Source: CAVPXC01 sp963709505
GTDB taxonomy: Bacteria > Chloroflexota > Anaerolineae > JAAEKA01
Assembly (NCBI GenBank): GCA_963709505.1
Contig: CAVPXC010000005.1
Location: 62,001-126,000 of the forward strand
Reading direction: 5' to 3'
Length of the DNA: 64,000 bases
The notes below the pieces were generated by a model. The model worked only from the letters and a program-made list of their open reading frames with translations, did not search any database and had not been told where the DNA came from. Position numbers and translations under genes: made by a program. This document shows positions 16,310 through 26,475 of this stretch, piece after piece (position 1 is the stretch's first letter; each line of letters opens with the position of its first letter).

Positions 16310-18097
16310 ATGACAGATCCAAACCAACTTAAACGAAACCTCGGCACCCGCCGCGTGCCGGCGTTGCGGCCTTCCAACTTCCCCGACGCCGGCGCGGCCG
16401 TGCAGACCTTGACCTCCTCCACCCGCCCGGCCGGCAGCGTCGACGTGCTGCTGGTCAACCCGCCCTCGCCCGACGGCGGCATTTGGATCCGCAGCCAGCA
16501 CCGGGTCGGCCGGCGCAGCCGCGAGAACATGATCTGGCCGCAGGTCAGCCTGGCGCAACTGGCCTCGCTGCTCGTGCCCGACTACACGGTCGAGATCGTC
16601 GACTGCATCGCCACGCGGATGGACTGGAAGGAGTTCGAGCAGCTGCTGGAGGAGAAACGGCCCAAATACTACCTCACCCAGGTCACCGCGCCCACCCTGC
16701 GCAACGACATGACCGGCGTCTTCCTGGCCAAGTGCCTGGGCGCGCAGACGATGGCCTTTGGTACGCACGTCACGCCGATGACCCTGGAGACGATGCGTCC
16801 CTTCCCGGCGCTCGACTTCATCCTGCGCGGCGAGCCCGAGGCCACCCTGCGCGAGCTGCTCGATATGCTCGAGGGCAAGTCGCCGAGCCAGGCCGCCGTG
16901 GCCCGGATCGTGGCAGACACCAAACTGGGGCAACCAGTGAGAGGCAAGGGGAGAAATGATGAACGGGGAGTGCTGAATGATGAATTCGGAACTCCGGATT
17001 CATCACTCACACGGTCCCGGAGCGAAGCGGAGCGGATCATTCAGAATTCCTCGTTCCTTTCACCCTTCGCACCCGCCACCCTGGATCGTTTACCCGAACC
17101 GATACTGGAGGCCGCCGCCCAGTCTTCCCTGGCCGGCATCCTGGGCCTGGCCTGGCGCCACCAGGGCGAGATCATCCTCAACCGCGACCGGCCCTTCTTC
17201 CCCAGCCTCGACGACCTGCCGATGCCGCTGCATCACCTGTTGCCGTTGGACAAACAGCGCATGCCGATGATCAAGGGACCGTTTACCTTCATCGTTTCCA
17301 GCCGCGGCTGCCCGGCCGGCTGCAAATACTGCATCAAGCACGTCTCGTACCAAAACAGCGTGCGCCTGCGCTCGCCCGAGAAGATCTTCGAGGAGCTGCA
17401 GCTGCTTTCCGACCTGGGCGTGCACAACGTCCACATGTACGCCGACCTGTTCACCGTCAACCGCGACCAGGTGGTTGACCTATGCGCGCTGATCATCGAC
17501 AGCGGGCTGGAGGTACATTGGACCTGCAACAGCCGCGTCGATTACGTCGACCAGGAGATGCTGCAGCTAATGGGTAAAGCCGGCTGCTACTACATCTCAT
17601 GGGGCATCGAGAGCGCTAACGAGCAAATCCTCAAGCGCGCTCACAAAGGCTACCGCAAGGAGCAGGCCTACGAGTCGTTGACCTGGGCGCACGAGGCCGG
17701 CATCAGCAACTGGGGCTACTTCATCATTGGCCTGCCGGGCGAGACCGAGGAGACCATCCAGGAGACGATCGCCTACAGCAAATCGCTGCCTTTGGACATC
17801 GCCCTCTTCCACATCGCCGCGCCCTATCCCGGCACACCCTTCTTCTATGAGGTCGTGGAGAACAACTGGTTCCGTCCCGGCACCAACTGGGAAGAAGTCG
17901 ACATGGACAAGTCCACCGTGCTCGATTACGGCGACCTTTCGGCCGAGCGCCTGGAGTACTGGCAGAAGCGGGCGACGCGCGAGTGGTCCTTCCGCCCCGG
18001 GCCGATACTCACCTTCGCCAAGGGCCTCAACACCTGGGAAGGCTTCAAAAGCGCTGTAAGCGTCGGCGTGCAGACGCTGAAGTTCGTGTCGAGCTAA
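16310..18097 (+). CDS. B12-binding radical SAM protein with in-frame repeat insertion
   Basis: 595 residues. The N-terminal cobalamin-binding domain runs from DVLLVNPPSPDGG (about 46) to LDFILRGEPEATLRELL (about 180). The radical SAM core carries the iron-sulfur motif SSRGCPAGCKYCIKH near 340, then IESANEQILKRAHKGY and a GLPGETEETIQETI motif. The class includes methyltransferases and ring-forming enzymes of lipid, antibiotic and bacteriochlorophyll pathways. The substrate here is unknown. The linker at residues about 213-250 is encoded by a palindromic repeat. The start ATG 16310 has only a weak GAAGAGG ribosome site. The gene lies before the O-antigen-ligase-like gene. Confidence 0.87.
   Translation: MTDPNQLKRNLGTRRVPALRPSNFPDAGAAVQTLTSSTRPAGSVDVLLVNPPSPDGGIWIRSQHRVGRRSRENMIWPQVSLAQLASLLVPDYTVEIVDCIATRMDWKEFEQLLEEKRPKYYLTQVTAPTLRNDMTGVFLAKCLGAQTMAFGTHVTPMTLETMRPFPALDFILRGEPEATLRELLDMLEGKSPSQAAVARIVADTKLGQPVRGKGRNDERGVLNDEFGTPDSSLTRSRSEAERIIQNSSFLSPFAPATLDRLPEPILEAAAQSSLAGILGLAWRHQGEIILNRDRPFFPSLDDLPMPLHHLLPLDKQRMPMIKGPFTFIVSSRGCPAGCKYCIKHVSYQNSVRLRSPEKIFEELQLLSDLGVHNVHMYADLFTVNRDQVVDLCALIIDSGLEVHWTCNSRVDYVDQEMLQLMGKAGCYYISWGIESANEQILKRAHKGYRKEQAYESLTWAHEAGISNWGYFIIGLPGETEETIQETIAYSKSLPLDIALFHIAAPYPGTPFFYEVVENNWFRPGTNWEEVDMDKSTVLDYGDLSAERLEYWQKRATREWSFRPGPILTFAKGLNTWEGFKSAVSVGVQTLKFVSS
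16947..17060 (+). repeat. Palindromic element inserted in frame in the radical SAM gene
   Basis: GATGAATTCGG at 16979-16989 pairs with CCGGATTCATC at 16994-17004. A further CATTCAGAATTCC (17038-17050) is a partial reverse copy of the TGAATGATGAATTC at 16974-16987. The element adds roughly 38 codons (for example GVLNDEFGTPDSSLTRSRSE) to the linker between the two domains and leaves the frame open. Confidence 0.6.
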
Positions 18098-18147
18098 GAC
18101 ATGGATGGGGTCGACGCTGCGCCGCAGGGGATCGAGCCTCCGCCCTG

Positions 18148-19785
18148 ATGCGCCAAGTGCGTGCTGCGCGCACACCCTTTGCCGGGCCGCTGGCGCTCTT
18201 TCTTGCGACCGCAGTGCTTGGCGCGTACCTGACTTTCGACTGGAATGCAGGCTGGCGAAGATTTGCGCTGATCCTGGGCGGCATCGCGTTGTTCTACGTT
18301 GTGGCGCGGATCCCCGAAGTAATCCACCTTGGCGCCAGGCGACAGGTGCAACCGCTGCGCCTGCTGCTGATCCTTCTGCCGTCGGCCATCGCCGGCTATT
18401 TCCTGGCGACCCACAACTGGCAGACCGATCCGCGAGGCGCCACGTGGCTGGGACCACTTCGGGACTGGTTAGCAGCCAGCATGCTGAGCGCGCCAGTCTA
18501 CCAGCTGGAGCCCAACCAGGCCGCCGGCATCGTAGCAGGGCTGCTACCACTACAGGTTGCGGCGCTGGCGACAATCGAGCTGCGTCGTCGCCGAGTACTG
18601 ATTGCAGCCCCCACGCTGGCCCTGTCGGTGGCAGTGCTTTTCCTGAGCGGCGCCAGGGGCGCAATTCTGGCGCTATTGATTGTGGCAGCCGGATGGATTC
18701 TGTGGCAGCGCAGCGAGCGTATGCGAGCATCGCCTCCGTCCAGCCGGTTTGTTCGCCGGCGGCGGGCGATTTTTACCCTCGTACCGGTCGCCGGCGCCCT
18801 CCTTGTGTTTGCGCTGTTGTTGACGACTCGACTAGGCGTCTGGGTGCAAGGATCGGACAGTGGCCGTCTCGACCTGTGGCGCAACAGCCTGGAGCTGATA
18901 GGTGACTACCCACTGACGGGATTGGGGCTGGCCAGCTTTGAGATGGCCTATTCCAGCTACATCCTGATGCTCCACGTGCCGTACCTGAGCCACGCCCACA
19001 ACATCTATCTGGACGTGTGGCTGCAGCAAGGGGTGATCGGGCTACTGGCGTTGATTTGGCTGATGGCGGCCGCTTTTGGCTCCCGCAGCCAAGGGTCTCG
19101 CTGGCGAGCACCCGCTTACGCCTCCCTCGTCGTGATACTGCTCCATGGCCTGGTGGACGACTCGTTCTACGGATACGACGGCGTGGGCGCCTTGTTGCTG
19201 TTCCTGCCCTTGGGCCTGATCGCACGGAGTTCCGAACCCGCCAGCCAAGAGCCAAAAAAGACGCCGGTGATCCGAGTTGCTGCTCTAGCGGGTATCTTCG
19301 TGGCAATAGTGATTGGAGCTACCCTGCCTGCTGGCCGAGCCATGGTGGAGGCGAACTTGGGCGCCTTGACACAGTCTCGGACGGAGCTATCGGTCTATCG
19401 ATGGCCCGAGTGGCCGGTGCAGGATGCCGTGCGCCGCTCGCCGGAGGTGGATTTGCAGCCAGCAATCGCGCGCTACGAGGCAGCTTTAGCGTTGGATCGA
19501 TCCAATGTAGCCGCCAATCGTCGCCTCGGACAGATCGAGCTTTCCCTGGGCCAGTACGACCAAGCCAGGCGTCATTTGGAGGCAGCTTATGCGACAGCTC
19601 CCGGCCAGAGGGCCGTCCGCCGTCTCCTTGGAGAGGCCTATGCGGTGACCGGCCACGTCCAGCAAGCTGCTGCCCTGTGGCAAACGGTGGACATGAGCCT
19701 GGATCAGCCGGCGCTGCGCCAGTGGTGGTATAACAGCATCGGCGAACCGGAAAGCGCGGCACGGATCGCCGAGTCGTCCCGATAG
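18148..19785 (+). CDS. O-antigen ligase / polymerase-like membrane protein with TPR tail
   Basis: About 545 residues. There are ten or more TM helices. The Wzy_C-type loop has the typical DYPLTGLGLASFEMAYSSY and LSHAHNIYLDVWLQQG, with His residues thought to be catalytic in this family. After the last helix (about 385-405) the C-terminal 130 residues form TPR-like helices (AIARYEAALALDRSNVAANR, then LGQYDQARRHLEAAYATAPG). The start ATG 18148 follows the radical SAM stop by 50 bases. The family joins or polymerises glycans on the outer face of the membrane. In a Chloroflexota envelope the acceptor is unlikely to be classical lipid A. Confidence 0.85.
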   Translation: MRQVRAARTPFAGPLALFLATAVLGAYLTFDWNAGWRRFALILGGIALFYVVARIPEVIHLGARRQVQPLRLLLILLPSAIAGYFLATHNWQTDPRGATWLGPLRDWLAASMLSAPVYQLEPNQAAGIVAGLLPLQVAALATIELRRRRVLIAAPTLALSVAVLFLSGARGAILALLIVAAGWILWQRSERMRASPPSSRFVRRRRAIFTLVPVAGALLVFALLLTTRLGVWVQGSDSGRLDLWRNSLELIGDYPLTGLGLASFEMAYSSYILMLHVPYLSHAHNIYLDVWLQQGVIGLLALIWLMAAAFGSRSQGSRWRAPAYASLVVILLHGLVDDSFYGYDGVGALLLFLPLGLIARSSEPASQEPKKTPVIRVAALAGIFVAIVIGATLPAGRAMVEANLGALTQSRTELSVYRWPEWPVQDAVRRSPEVDLQPAIARYEAALALDRSNVAANRRLGQIELSLGQYDQARRHLEAAYATAPGQRAVRRLLGEAYAVTGHVQQAAALWQTVDMSLDQPALRQWWYNSIGEPESAARIAESSR

Positions 19786-19818
19786 GCGTTTGAAAGATAC
19801 TGGGTTGTGAAAACGGGA

Positions 19819-21138
19819 ATGAGCATAGGAGTCATCAAGGATTTGAACACAGCCGAGCACGCTGGTATTGGCGAGGAAATGCACAGCCTAATCCGGAGGC
19901 TGTATCCTATCTGCCGCAGCATTACCGGTGATGGATTCCGTGCATCGCTGCAACTGTTGAGCCAGCACCTGTCTTTGGAAACGCACGAAGTGCCGACGGG
20001 CACAAGCGTCTTCGACTGGACTGTGCCCAACGAGTGGAATGTACGGGACGCCTATGTCAAGAATCGATCCGGCGAGCGAGTGATCGATTTCCAGCGCTCC
20101 AACTTACACCTTGTCAATTACAGCCTTCCAATCCACGGCTGGATGTCCCTGGACCAACTCAAGCCGCACTTGCATTCGCTTCCGGATCAGCCGGACCTGA
20201 TACCCTATCGCACATCATACTATCATGAGACCTGGGGTTTCTGTGTTAGCCACAATGACTTGACGACACTGCCGGACGGTGAGTATGAGGTCTGCGTCGA
20301 CGCCACGCTGGAGCCTGGTCACCTTACCTACGGAGAGACCTACTTACCCGGTGAGGTTGCGGATGAAGTCCTGATTTCCTGCCATTGCTGCCATCCCTCG
20401 TTGGCCAACGACAATCTTTCCGGAATGGTCGTGGCAGCGTTTCTCGCCAAAGTGCTTGGGACCTGGCAACGCCGGTATTCGTATCGGTTCTTGTTCATCC
20501 CGGGGACCATCGGTTCCATCACGTGGCTTGCGCTGAACGAGGATCGGGTCAAGCACATCAAGCACGGATTGGTCGTCGCATGTGTTGGGGACCCTGGTCA
20601 CATGCACTACAAGCGAAGTCGTCGAGGCGACGCAGAGATCGACCAGGCCGTAATCCAAGTACTCCAGCATTCAGGACAGCCGTTCGAGGTTTTGGAGTTC
20701 TCCCCCTATGGCTATGACGAGCGCCAATACTGCTCGCCGGGCTTCAATCTGCCTGTAGGCAGCCTGACAAGAACGCCCCACGGTCGCTATCCTGAATATC
20801 ATACCTCTGCAGACAACCTTGATCTGGTCCAGCCGGAATTCCTTGCCGACTCCATGATGCACTATCTTGAAGTATTCGCTATCCTGGAGAACAACCGGCG
20901 CTATCGGAATACCAATCCCAGGTGCGAGCCACAGCTTGGCCGCCGCGGCCTCTACAGCGCCCTGGGAGGGCGCAAGGACACGAAGGAGAGTGAATTGGCC
21001 ATGCTCTGGGTGTTGAACCTGTCGGATGGTCAGCACACACTGCTGGACATCGCACAGCGTTCGGGCTTGAGCTTCCGGATGGTGCACCAGGTAGCGGACG
21101 TGCTGCAGAAACACAGCTTGTTGGAAACGCTGAAATAG
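19819..21138 (+). CDS. DUF4910 aminopeptidase-like protein with C-terminal winged helix
   Basis: About 440 residues. The N-terminal part has the family start LIRRLYPICRSITGDGFRAS. The M28-like core carries the metal-site segment ISCHCCHPSLANDNLSGMVV and later YGYDERQYCSPGFNLPVGS and YPEYHTSADNLDLV. The last 70 residues (LWVLNLSDGQHTLLDIAQRS onward) form a winged helix. Such proteins are common in surface-polysaccharide loci and are thought to act on modified sugars or peptides, but no reaction is firmly assigned. The start could be GTG 19807, ATG 19819 or ATG 19879. The aminotransferase, cytidylyltransferase and PIG-L genes follow directly. Confidence 0.85.
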   Translation: MSIGVIKDLNTAEHAGIGEEMHSLIRRLYPICRSITGDGFRASLQLLSQHLSLETHEVPTGTSVFDWTVPNEWNVRDAYVKNRSGERVIDFQRSNLHLVNYSLPIHGWMSLDQLKPHLHSLPDQPDLIPYRTSYYHETWGFCVSHNDLTTLPDGEYEVCVDATLEPGHLTYGETYLPGEVADEVLISCHCCHPSLANDNLSGMVVAAFLAKVLGTWQRRYSYRFLFIPGTIGSITWLALNEDRVKHIKHGLVVACVGDPGHMHYKRSRRGDAEIDQAVIQVLQHSGQPFEVLEFSPYGYDERQYCSPGFNLPVGSLTRTPHGRYPEYHTSADNLDLVQPEFLADSMMHYLEVFAILENNRRYRNTNPRCEPQLGRRGLYSALGGRKDTKESELAMLWVLNLSDGQHTLLDIAQRSGLSFRMVHQVADVLQKHSLLETLK

Positions 21139-21180
21139 ATGCCCATCTTGTGAGACGATCGAGGAGAAGCGGGATGACCT

Positions 21181-22489
21181 ATGAACTTTGAACGATCACG
21201 CGACTTGCAGAAGAAGAGCCATGCCCTCATTCCGGGCGGCGCCCATACCTATGCCAAAGGCGACGATCAGTATCCCGAGAATGCGCCTGGCTTCATTGTG
21301 CGGGGTAAGGGCTGCCACGTGTGGGACGTCGACGGCAACGAATTCGTCGAGTACGGCATGGGCCTGCGGTCTGTTACCTTGGGTCACGCCTACGAGCCCG
21401 TGGTGGAAGCAGCCTATCGCCAGATGCAGCTAGGCACGAATTTCGTGCGCCCGGCTGCAATTGAGATTGAGTGCGCAGAGAAGATGTTGAGCCTGATCGA
21501 AGGCGCCGAAATGGTTAAGTTCGCCAAGAACGGCTCAGACGTGACCACGGCAGCCATCAAATTAGCACGCGCCGTCACCGGGCGCGACAGGGTGGCAGTC
21601 TGCGCCGACCATCCATTCTTCTCGGTCGACGATTGGTTTATCGGCAGCACGGCGATGGCTGCGGGCATCCCGCAAGTCGTGCGTGATTTGACGGTCAAAT
21701 TCCACTTCAACGACCTTGCGAGCGTACAGGCGCTTTTCGATCAGTATCCTGGCCAGATTGCCTGCCTGATCATGGAGGCCGAGACCATCGAGCCGCCGCG
21801 CGACAACTTCCTCGAGAACGTACGCCAGCTTTGCCACCAGCAGGGCGCGCTGTTTATTCTGGATGAGATCATCACGGGCTTCCGGTGGCATCTCAACGGA
21901 GCGCAGAAGTGCTACAACATCGTGCCGGATCTTTCGACCTTCGGCAAGGCCATGGGAAATGGCTTTGCTATTGCGGCCTTGGTAGGCAAGCGTGCCATCA
22001 TGGAGGTAGGCGGCCTGAACCATGACAGAGGAGCGGGTGTTTCTGTTATCGACGACCTTTGGCGCAGAGACATTTTCTTTGGCCGCTGCCATGGAGACCA
22101 TGCGAATCTACGAAGAGGAGCACGTGGTGGAGCATCTGTATCGCCAAGGTGAACGGCTTACCCGAGGGATCAACCAGGCGATTGTGGCCAACGACCTGGA
22201 GGGGTACTTTGAAGTGGCAGGACGCCCATGCAATTTGATCTACATCACCCGCGACCAGGAGAAGCTTCGCTCGCAAGCTTTTCGCACGCTCTTCTTGCAG
22301 GAGACGATCAAGCGCGGGCTGCTCATGCCGTCCCTGGTCGTCAGCTACTCGCATTCGGACGCAGATATCGACTTTACGGTCGGCGCTATCGACCAAGCGC
22401 TGGGCGTCTATCGCAAAGCTCTCGACGAAGGGGCAGACAGGTATTTGGTCGGTCGATCCGTCAAGCCGGTATTTCGCAGCTACAACTAG
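21181..22489 (+). CDS. Class III (glutamate-1-semialdehyde-like) aminotransferase, one frame break
   Basis: PLP-dependent aminotransferase of about 435 residues. The N-terminus has SHALIPGGAHTYAKGDDQYP and DGNEFVEYGMGLRSVTLGHA. The PLP region has FAKNGSDVTTAAIKLAR, ILDEIITGFRW and the Schiff-base Lys in LSTFGKAMGNGFA. After GLNHD the frame breaks. Removing one A near 22027 gives EERVFLLSTTFGAE and the remaining C-terminus, to the stop at 22489. Close relatives in polysaccharide loci probably aminate a keto sugar rather than serve heme synthesis. The neighbouring cytidylyltransferase supports that reading. Confidence 0.85.
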
Positions 22490-22526
22490 CTAATCCAGCG
22501 ATCGCCCTCCGGAAAAGAGGTGGAGC

Positions 22527-23322
22527 ATGAAAGTTGTATTGTTTTGCGGTGGCCTGGGCACAAGACTCAAAGAGTTTTCGGAGACGATTCCCAAGCCCAT
22601 GGTGGATATCGGTTACCGGCCCATCATGTGGCACCTTATGAAGTACTATTCGGCATTTGGCCACACGGACTTCATCTTGTGCTTGGGTTATCGCGGTGAC
22701 ATGATCAAGAACTACTTCCTGAACTACAACGAATGCCTGTCAAACGATTTCGTCTTGTCTGACGGCGGCCGTACCGTTCGTCTTCTCGGGAGCGATATTT
22801 CGGAGTGGACCATCACCTTCGTCGATACGGGGTTGAATTCGAACATTGGTCAACGATTGATGGCCGTTCGAAAGTTTGTCAAGGACGACGAAATGTTCAT
22901 GGCCAACTACACGGATGGATTGACGGACTTGAACCTGTCCGAATATCTCCAATATTTCCGTGAGCGTCGCAAGATTGCCAGCTTTCTTGTGTGTGCAGCC
23001 TTCTCAAAGCTTTGACGTGGTGTCGGTACGAGAAGATGGTCTCGTGGGTAGTATCGGGCCCGTGCAAGACATTGATCTTTGGATCAACGGCGGCTTCTTC
23101 ATTTTCCGGCAGGAGATCTTCGATCACATCCACAACGGAGAAGAGCTTGTTTACGAGCCTTTCCAGCGTTTGATAGCAAAGGAAGAGCTTATCGGCTATC
23201 GTCATTACGGTTTCTGGATCTGCATGGACACGTTCAAGGAAAAGAAGACGATCGACGACATGTACGCCCGTGGCCACACACCCTGGGCGAGCGTACCACG
23301 GCGGCCAGGTGCCAAGACATGA
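22527..23322 (+). CDS. rfbF: Glucose-1-phosphate cytidylyltransferase (one frame break)
   Basis: Makes CDP-glucose from CTP and glucose-1-phosphate, the entry to CDP-linked deoxy and branched sugars. The nucleotidyltransferase signature GGLGTRLKEFSETIPKPMV is at residues 9-27, with LGYRGDMIKNYF and MANYTDGLTDLNL (metal Asp) after it. The frame breaks near 22991, and dropping one base there joins KIASFL to CVQPSQSFDVV. INGGFFIFRQEIFDHI and YGFWICMDTFKEKKTID then complete a 264-residue protein of normal length. AGGTGGAGC precedes the ATG. The stop overlaps an ATG of the PIG-L gene (ATGA), suggesting translational coupling. Confidence 0.88.
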
Positions 23323-24091
23323 CGTTGAACGCGCAGGTAGATGCATTTCGATACTTCCGAGTCACTGCCATGGTTAGTCTGTCACTGCAATTGGACAGCG
23401 GCAGGCCCCTCCACGTCCTGTGCCTGGGCGCCCACAGCGACGACATCGAGATCGGATGTGGCGGGACAATACTGCAACTGACCCGGTCTTATCCTGGAAT
23501 TATCCGTTCACTGGGTCGTCTTCAGCTCGACCCCTGAGCGACGTCGTGAGGCAGTCGAGAGTGCAGAGGCCTTTCTTGCTGATGCAGGTGGATCGTACCG
23601 TGGAAGTCCACCAGTTCAGAGATGGCTATTTTCCGTACGATGGCGGCGACGATCAAGGATGTGTTCGAGTCTGTTGAAGCGTCAAGTCACGCCGGACCTC
23701 ATCTTCACCCATTATCGCCGCGACTTGCACCAGGATCATCGGGTCATCTCTGAGCTGACCTGGAACACGTTTCGCAATCACCTTATCCTGGAGTACGAGA
23801 TCCCGAAGTACGACGGGGATCTTGGAGCACCCAACGCGTACGTGCATCTGGACGAAGCAATCTGCGACCAAAAAGTTCGATTGGCTCATGACCTACTTTG
23901 GTACGCAGAACAACAAGCACTGGTTTTCTCCGGAGACGTTTCGCTCGATCATGCGCCTGCGAGGCGTCGAATCACGCGCGCCTGCCGGCTATGCAGAGGC
24001 GTTCTACGCACACAAGGTTGTTCTTGAATCAGCACGTATATCTGAGCCAGACGTGCATCAGGCAAAGATGCGACCGAGTCATGTTTCATGA
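23319..24091 (+). CDS. PIG-L family deacetylase (several frame breaks)
   Basis: Zn-dependent N-deacetylase family acting on N-acetylated sugars. The metal motif is LGAHSDDIEIGCGGTIL. A downstream block TPDLIFTHYRRDLHQDHRVI supplies the second metal His, and FDWLMTYFGTQNNKHWFSPE belongs to the C-terminus. Reading through requires at least four frame changes: near 23500, 23640, 23680 and 23875. With these the protein is about 255 residues. The start may be ATG 23319, overlapping the previous stop, or ATG 23370. The stop is at 24089-24091. Its neighbours suggest action on an amino sugar made by the aminotransferase. Confidence 0.75.
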
Positions 24092-24287
24092 CTACCGTGG
24101 TGTATCTGTGGATACCGCCGAGATAACTTCAGTAGCTGAGCGTTGGACACTCACTGCTGCTAACCCTGATTTGGACAATGACCCAAACACGCCCAACTAT
24201 GAAAGCCGCTACGACGTTAACCTAGATGGCGTGATCGACGTGATCGACATTCAGAAAGTGGCAAGTCATTGGAATTTGCCGTGCTGA
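24081..24287 (+). pseudogene. Orphan dockerin-like C-terminal fragment
   Basis: A 68-codon frame encoding VDTAEITSVAERW and then YDVNLDGVIDVIDIQKVASH, the second calcium-loop repeat of a dockerin type I domain. There is no signal peptide and the first calcium loop is missing. It overlaps the end of the PIG-L gene. It is best read as the tail of a lost secreted protein. Complete dockerin-like domains occur at 63.0-63.5 kb. Confidence 0.6.
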
Positions 24288-24408
24288 GCCTCGCCTCAAT
24301 CAGCAAATCTCTCGCGATCGGAACTAATGCTGAGCTGCGAAAACGTCGCCTAGCCGGGTCATTGCATGGCGGATAGGCGCGTCAACGACTAGTGTTCTAA
24401 ATCTCGCC

Positions 24409-26359
24409 ATGGAATATCTCTGGTTCACAGTTGTTGCAGCAGTTCTGACAATACTCCCTGGAGCTTGGATCTCCTTCGGTCTACCGTTCAAAACGTTGAG
24501 TTGGCCGATTAGGCTAGCTTTGGGAGTCACTCTGTCGCCAGCGGTGTTGGGAGTGCAGCTGCTGGTGTTGAAACTGCTGCGGGTGGATTTCGCTCTGGCT
24601 TCACTCCTAATCCTATTGCTCAACCTGCCGAGCCTGTCCTTGGTCATCCGCACGCTCTTTCCATTAGCGAGACCTCGGTTATCCAGATCCGTGGTTCTGC
24701 CTTTGCTATTGTTCCTGGTGCTTGTCGTAGCTCTGACGTTGCCTTGGGTCCTTATTCCTAAGTACCGGTTGTTTTCGTGGCATGCGTTGATGCACACAGA
24801 CATCATCTACAAACTTAGTCAAAGCGCTGTGCTTCCTGAAGAACCAGAGATAGCCGGCCTGCAATTAGCATATGCTTGGCTGGGCCACTCTTACTGGGCT
24901 GTTCTCGGGTGGCTGACCAATTGGTCTCCCACACGCATCTATCCAATAAGTAATGTGATCTGGCTAGCAACAGCCTTTTTCCTGGCCTATCAAGTGGCCA
25001 AGAAAGGGTTTGATCTCTCGGTGCCAGCAGCCGCGTTTAGCGTTGGACTGATGTTCACGGGAGGTCAAATGGTTGCGTTCAGCGCTCGACTGATCGTCCA
25101 CGACAAGTGGCGCTGGACGGAATACTTCGGCTATCGTGTCGGCCCTTTGCTGGAGAAATATCGTGGCTTTGAGGTGATGCCATTTGCCTTTGCTTTGTTG
25201 TTAGCGCTTCTGCTGATCGTCATACTCAGCTTGAGGCAGCCGATGAAGTATCTCGAGGTGATAATTGGGTGTTTGTTGGTGGCCCTGGGCGTTGTTTACC
25301 CCATCCTTTTGCCCATGGGCTGCGTATTGGTTGGACTTCAGATCCTCCTCTTGCTTACTCGCTGGTCACCCGGGCTCTGCTTACTATAGTGGAAGACAAC
25401 TACTTTTTCTGGGAGTTGCTTTCGGTACATCGATCTTGATCTCTTTCATCGCTTATCTCGTCTTTACGCAAGATGGGGCAGGCGCTCTGTCACTAGCCTC
25501 ATCGGGCAGAAAGGCCAGATCACTTCAAGCTGTCACACCTTTACTTTTTTTCGTGATGCTTGCACTGCCGGCATCCGTCAAAGGCTTCAGACAGCGTGAC
25601 GGTGCATCCATTCTCCTAGTAGTGACAGGTCTATGCCTCATGGGGCTTTCAGTGATAACAGATTTGGGTGGTAACGAGTACAAGTATGTTTACGTTGCTC
25701 CTATTGTGCTTGCTCCACTTTGTGCTGCCAGTGTGAACAACTGGTTCGTGCAGTCACCAAGAACAGGTTGGGCATTGGCAGCAGCAGTACCGCTGCTCTT
25801 TGTCGGTATCGATCTGCTCTGGATTTTTCACCTGGGTGGTTTCATCCCAGATAACCTCGCCAATGCCCCAAAGATTGATGAGAATCATTTCTGGATCGAG
25901 TTAAGCCCTGACGAAGCAGACTTGCCATGGATAGAAAGCATTCGCGATGCTACACCCGATGATACCGTCTTGCTGACCAGCAATTCCGACATTCACATGG
26001 GGCCATTTGTGCGTCGATCGCTGTTCGTCCCTAGTGATCTTGCGGGAGAATCTGTCGCCGGTTACAGCTTGCCGAATTGCTACAATATGATACAGTTTCG
26101 CGGCTACCCAGAACAATTACTCGATCGAAGAGAGACCATTGCGCAAACCGTGTTCAGCAATGACAACACTAGTAGTAACATAGCTGAGGCTATCAATGAA
26201 ATCCAAGCATTGAACAGGCCCGTAGCAATCCACTATGAAGACAACGCTACGCCCAGTTTGATTTGGTTACGCAACACCAGGCTAGGTTTTCAGCTTTATT
26301 CGGATGGAATGAACACTGTGTGGTATATTGATCGCCAGGTTCCTCTTGCGTCCCACTAG
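24409..26359 (+). CDS. Large polytopic membrane protein, GT39/DUF2206-like topology (one frame break)
   Basis: About 649 residues with some 12-14 TM helices and a hydrophilic C-terminal domain of about 150 residues. No family is recognised with confidence. The layout of an N-terminal helix pair, an extracytoplasmic loop with WHALMHTDIIYKLSQSAVLP and a long soluble tail resembles integral-membrane glycosyltransferases of the GT-C fold. The frame changes near 25370. Dropping one base joins LLLLTRW to HPGSAYYSGRQLLFLGVAFG. The tail contains DDTVLLTSNSDIHMGPFVRR. There is no clear ribosome site. It sits directly upstream of the BNR protein and the ABC exporter. Confidence 0.65.
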
Positions 26360-26475
26360 GTCATCATGGCTTGCACCTCGCAACCAAAAATCTCCAGTGA
26401 AACGGCATACCATAAAGTCAATCTGGAAGCAGTTCGACATGCTTCACATCCGAACATGCCTGCACATCAAAAACC

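Noticed and set aside
22991..23000. Programmed frameshift in the cytidylyltransferase gene
   Set aside because: No slippery heptamer or downstream structure is apparent, and neighbouring genes have similar random breaks, so error or decay is likelier.
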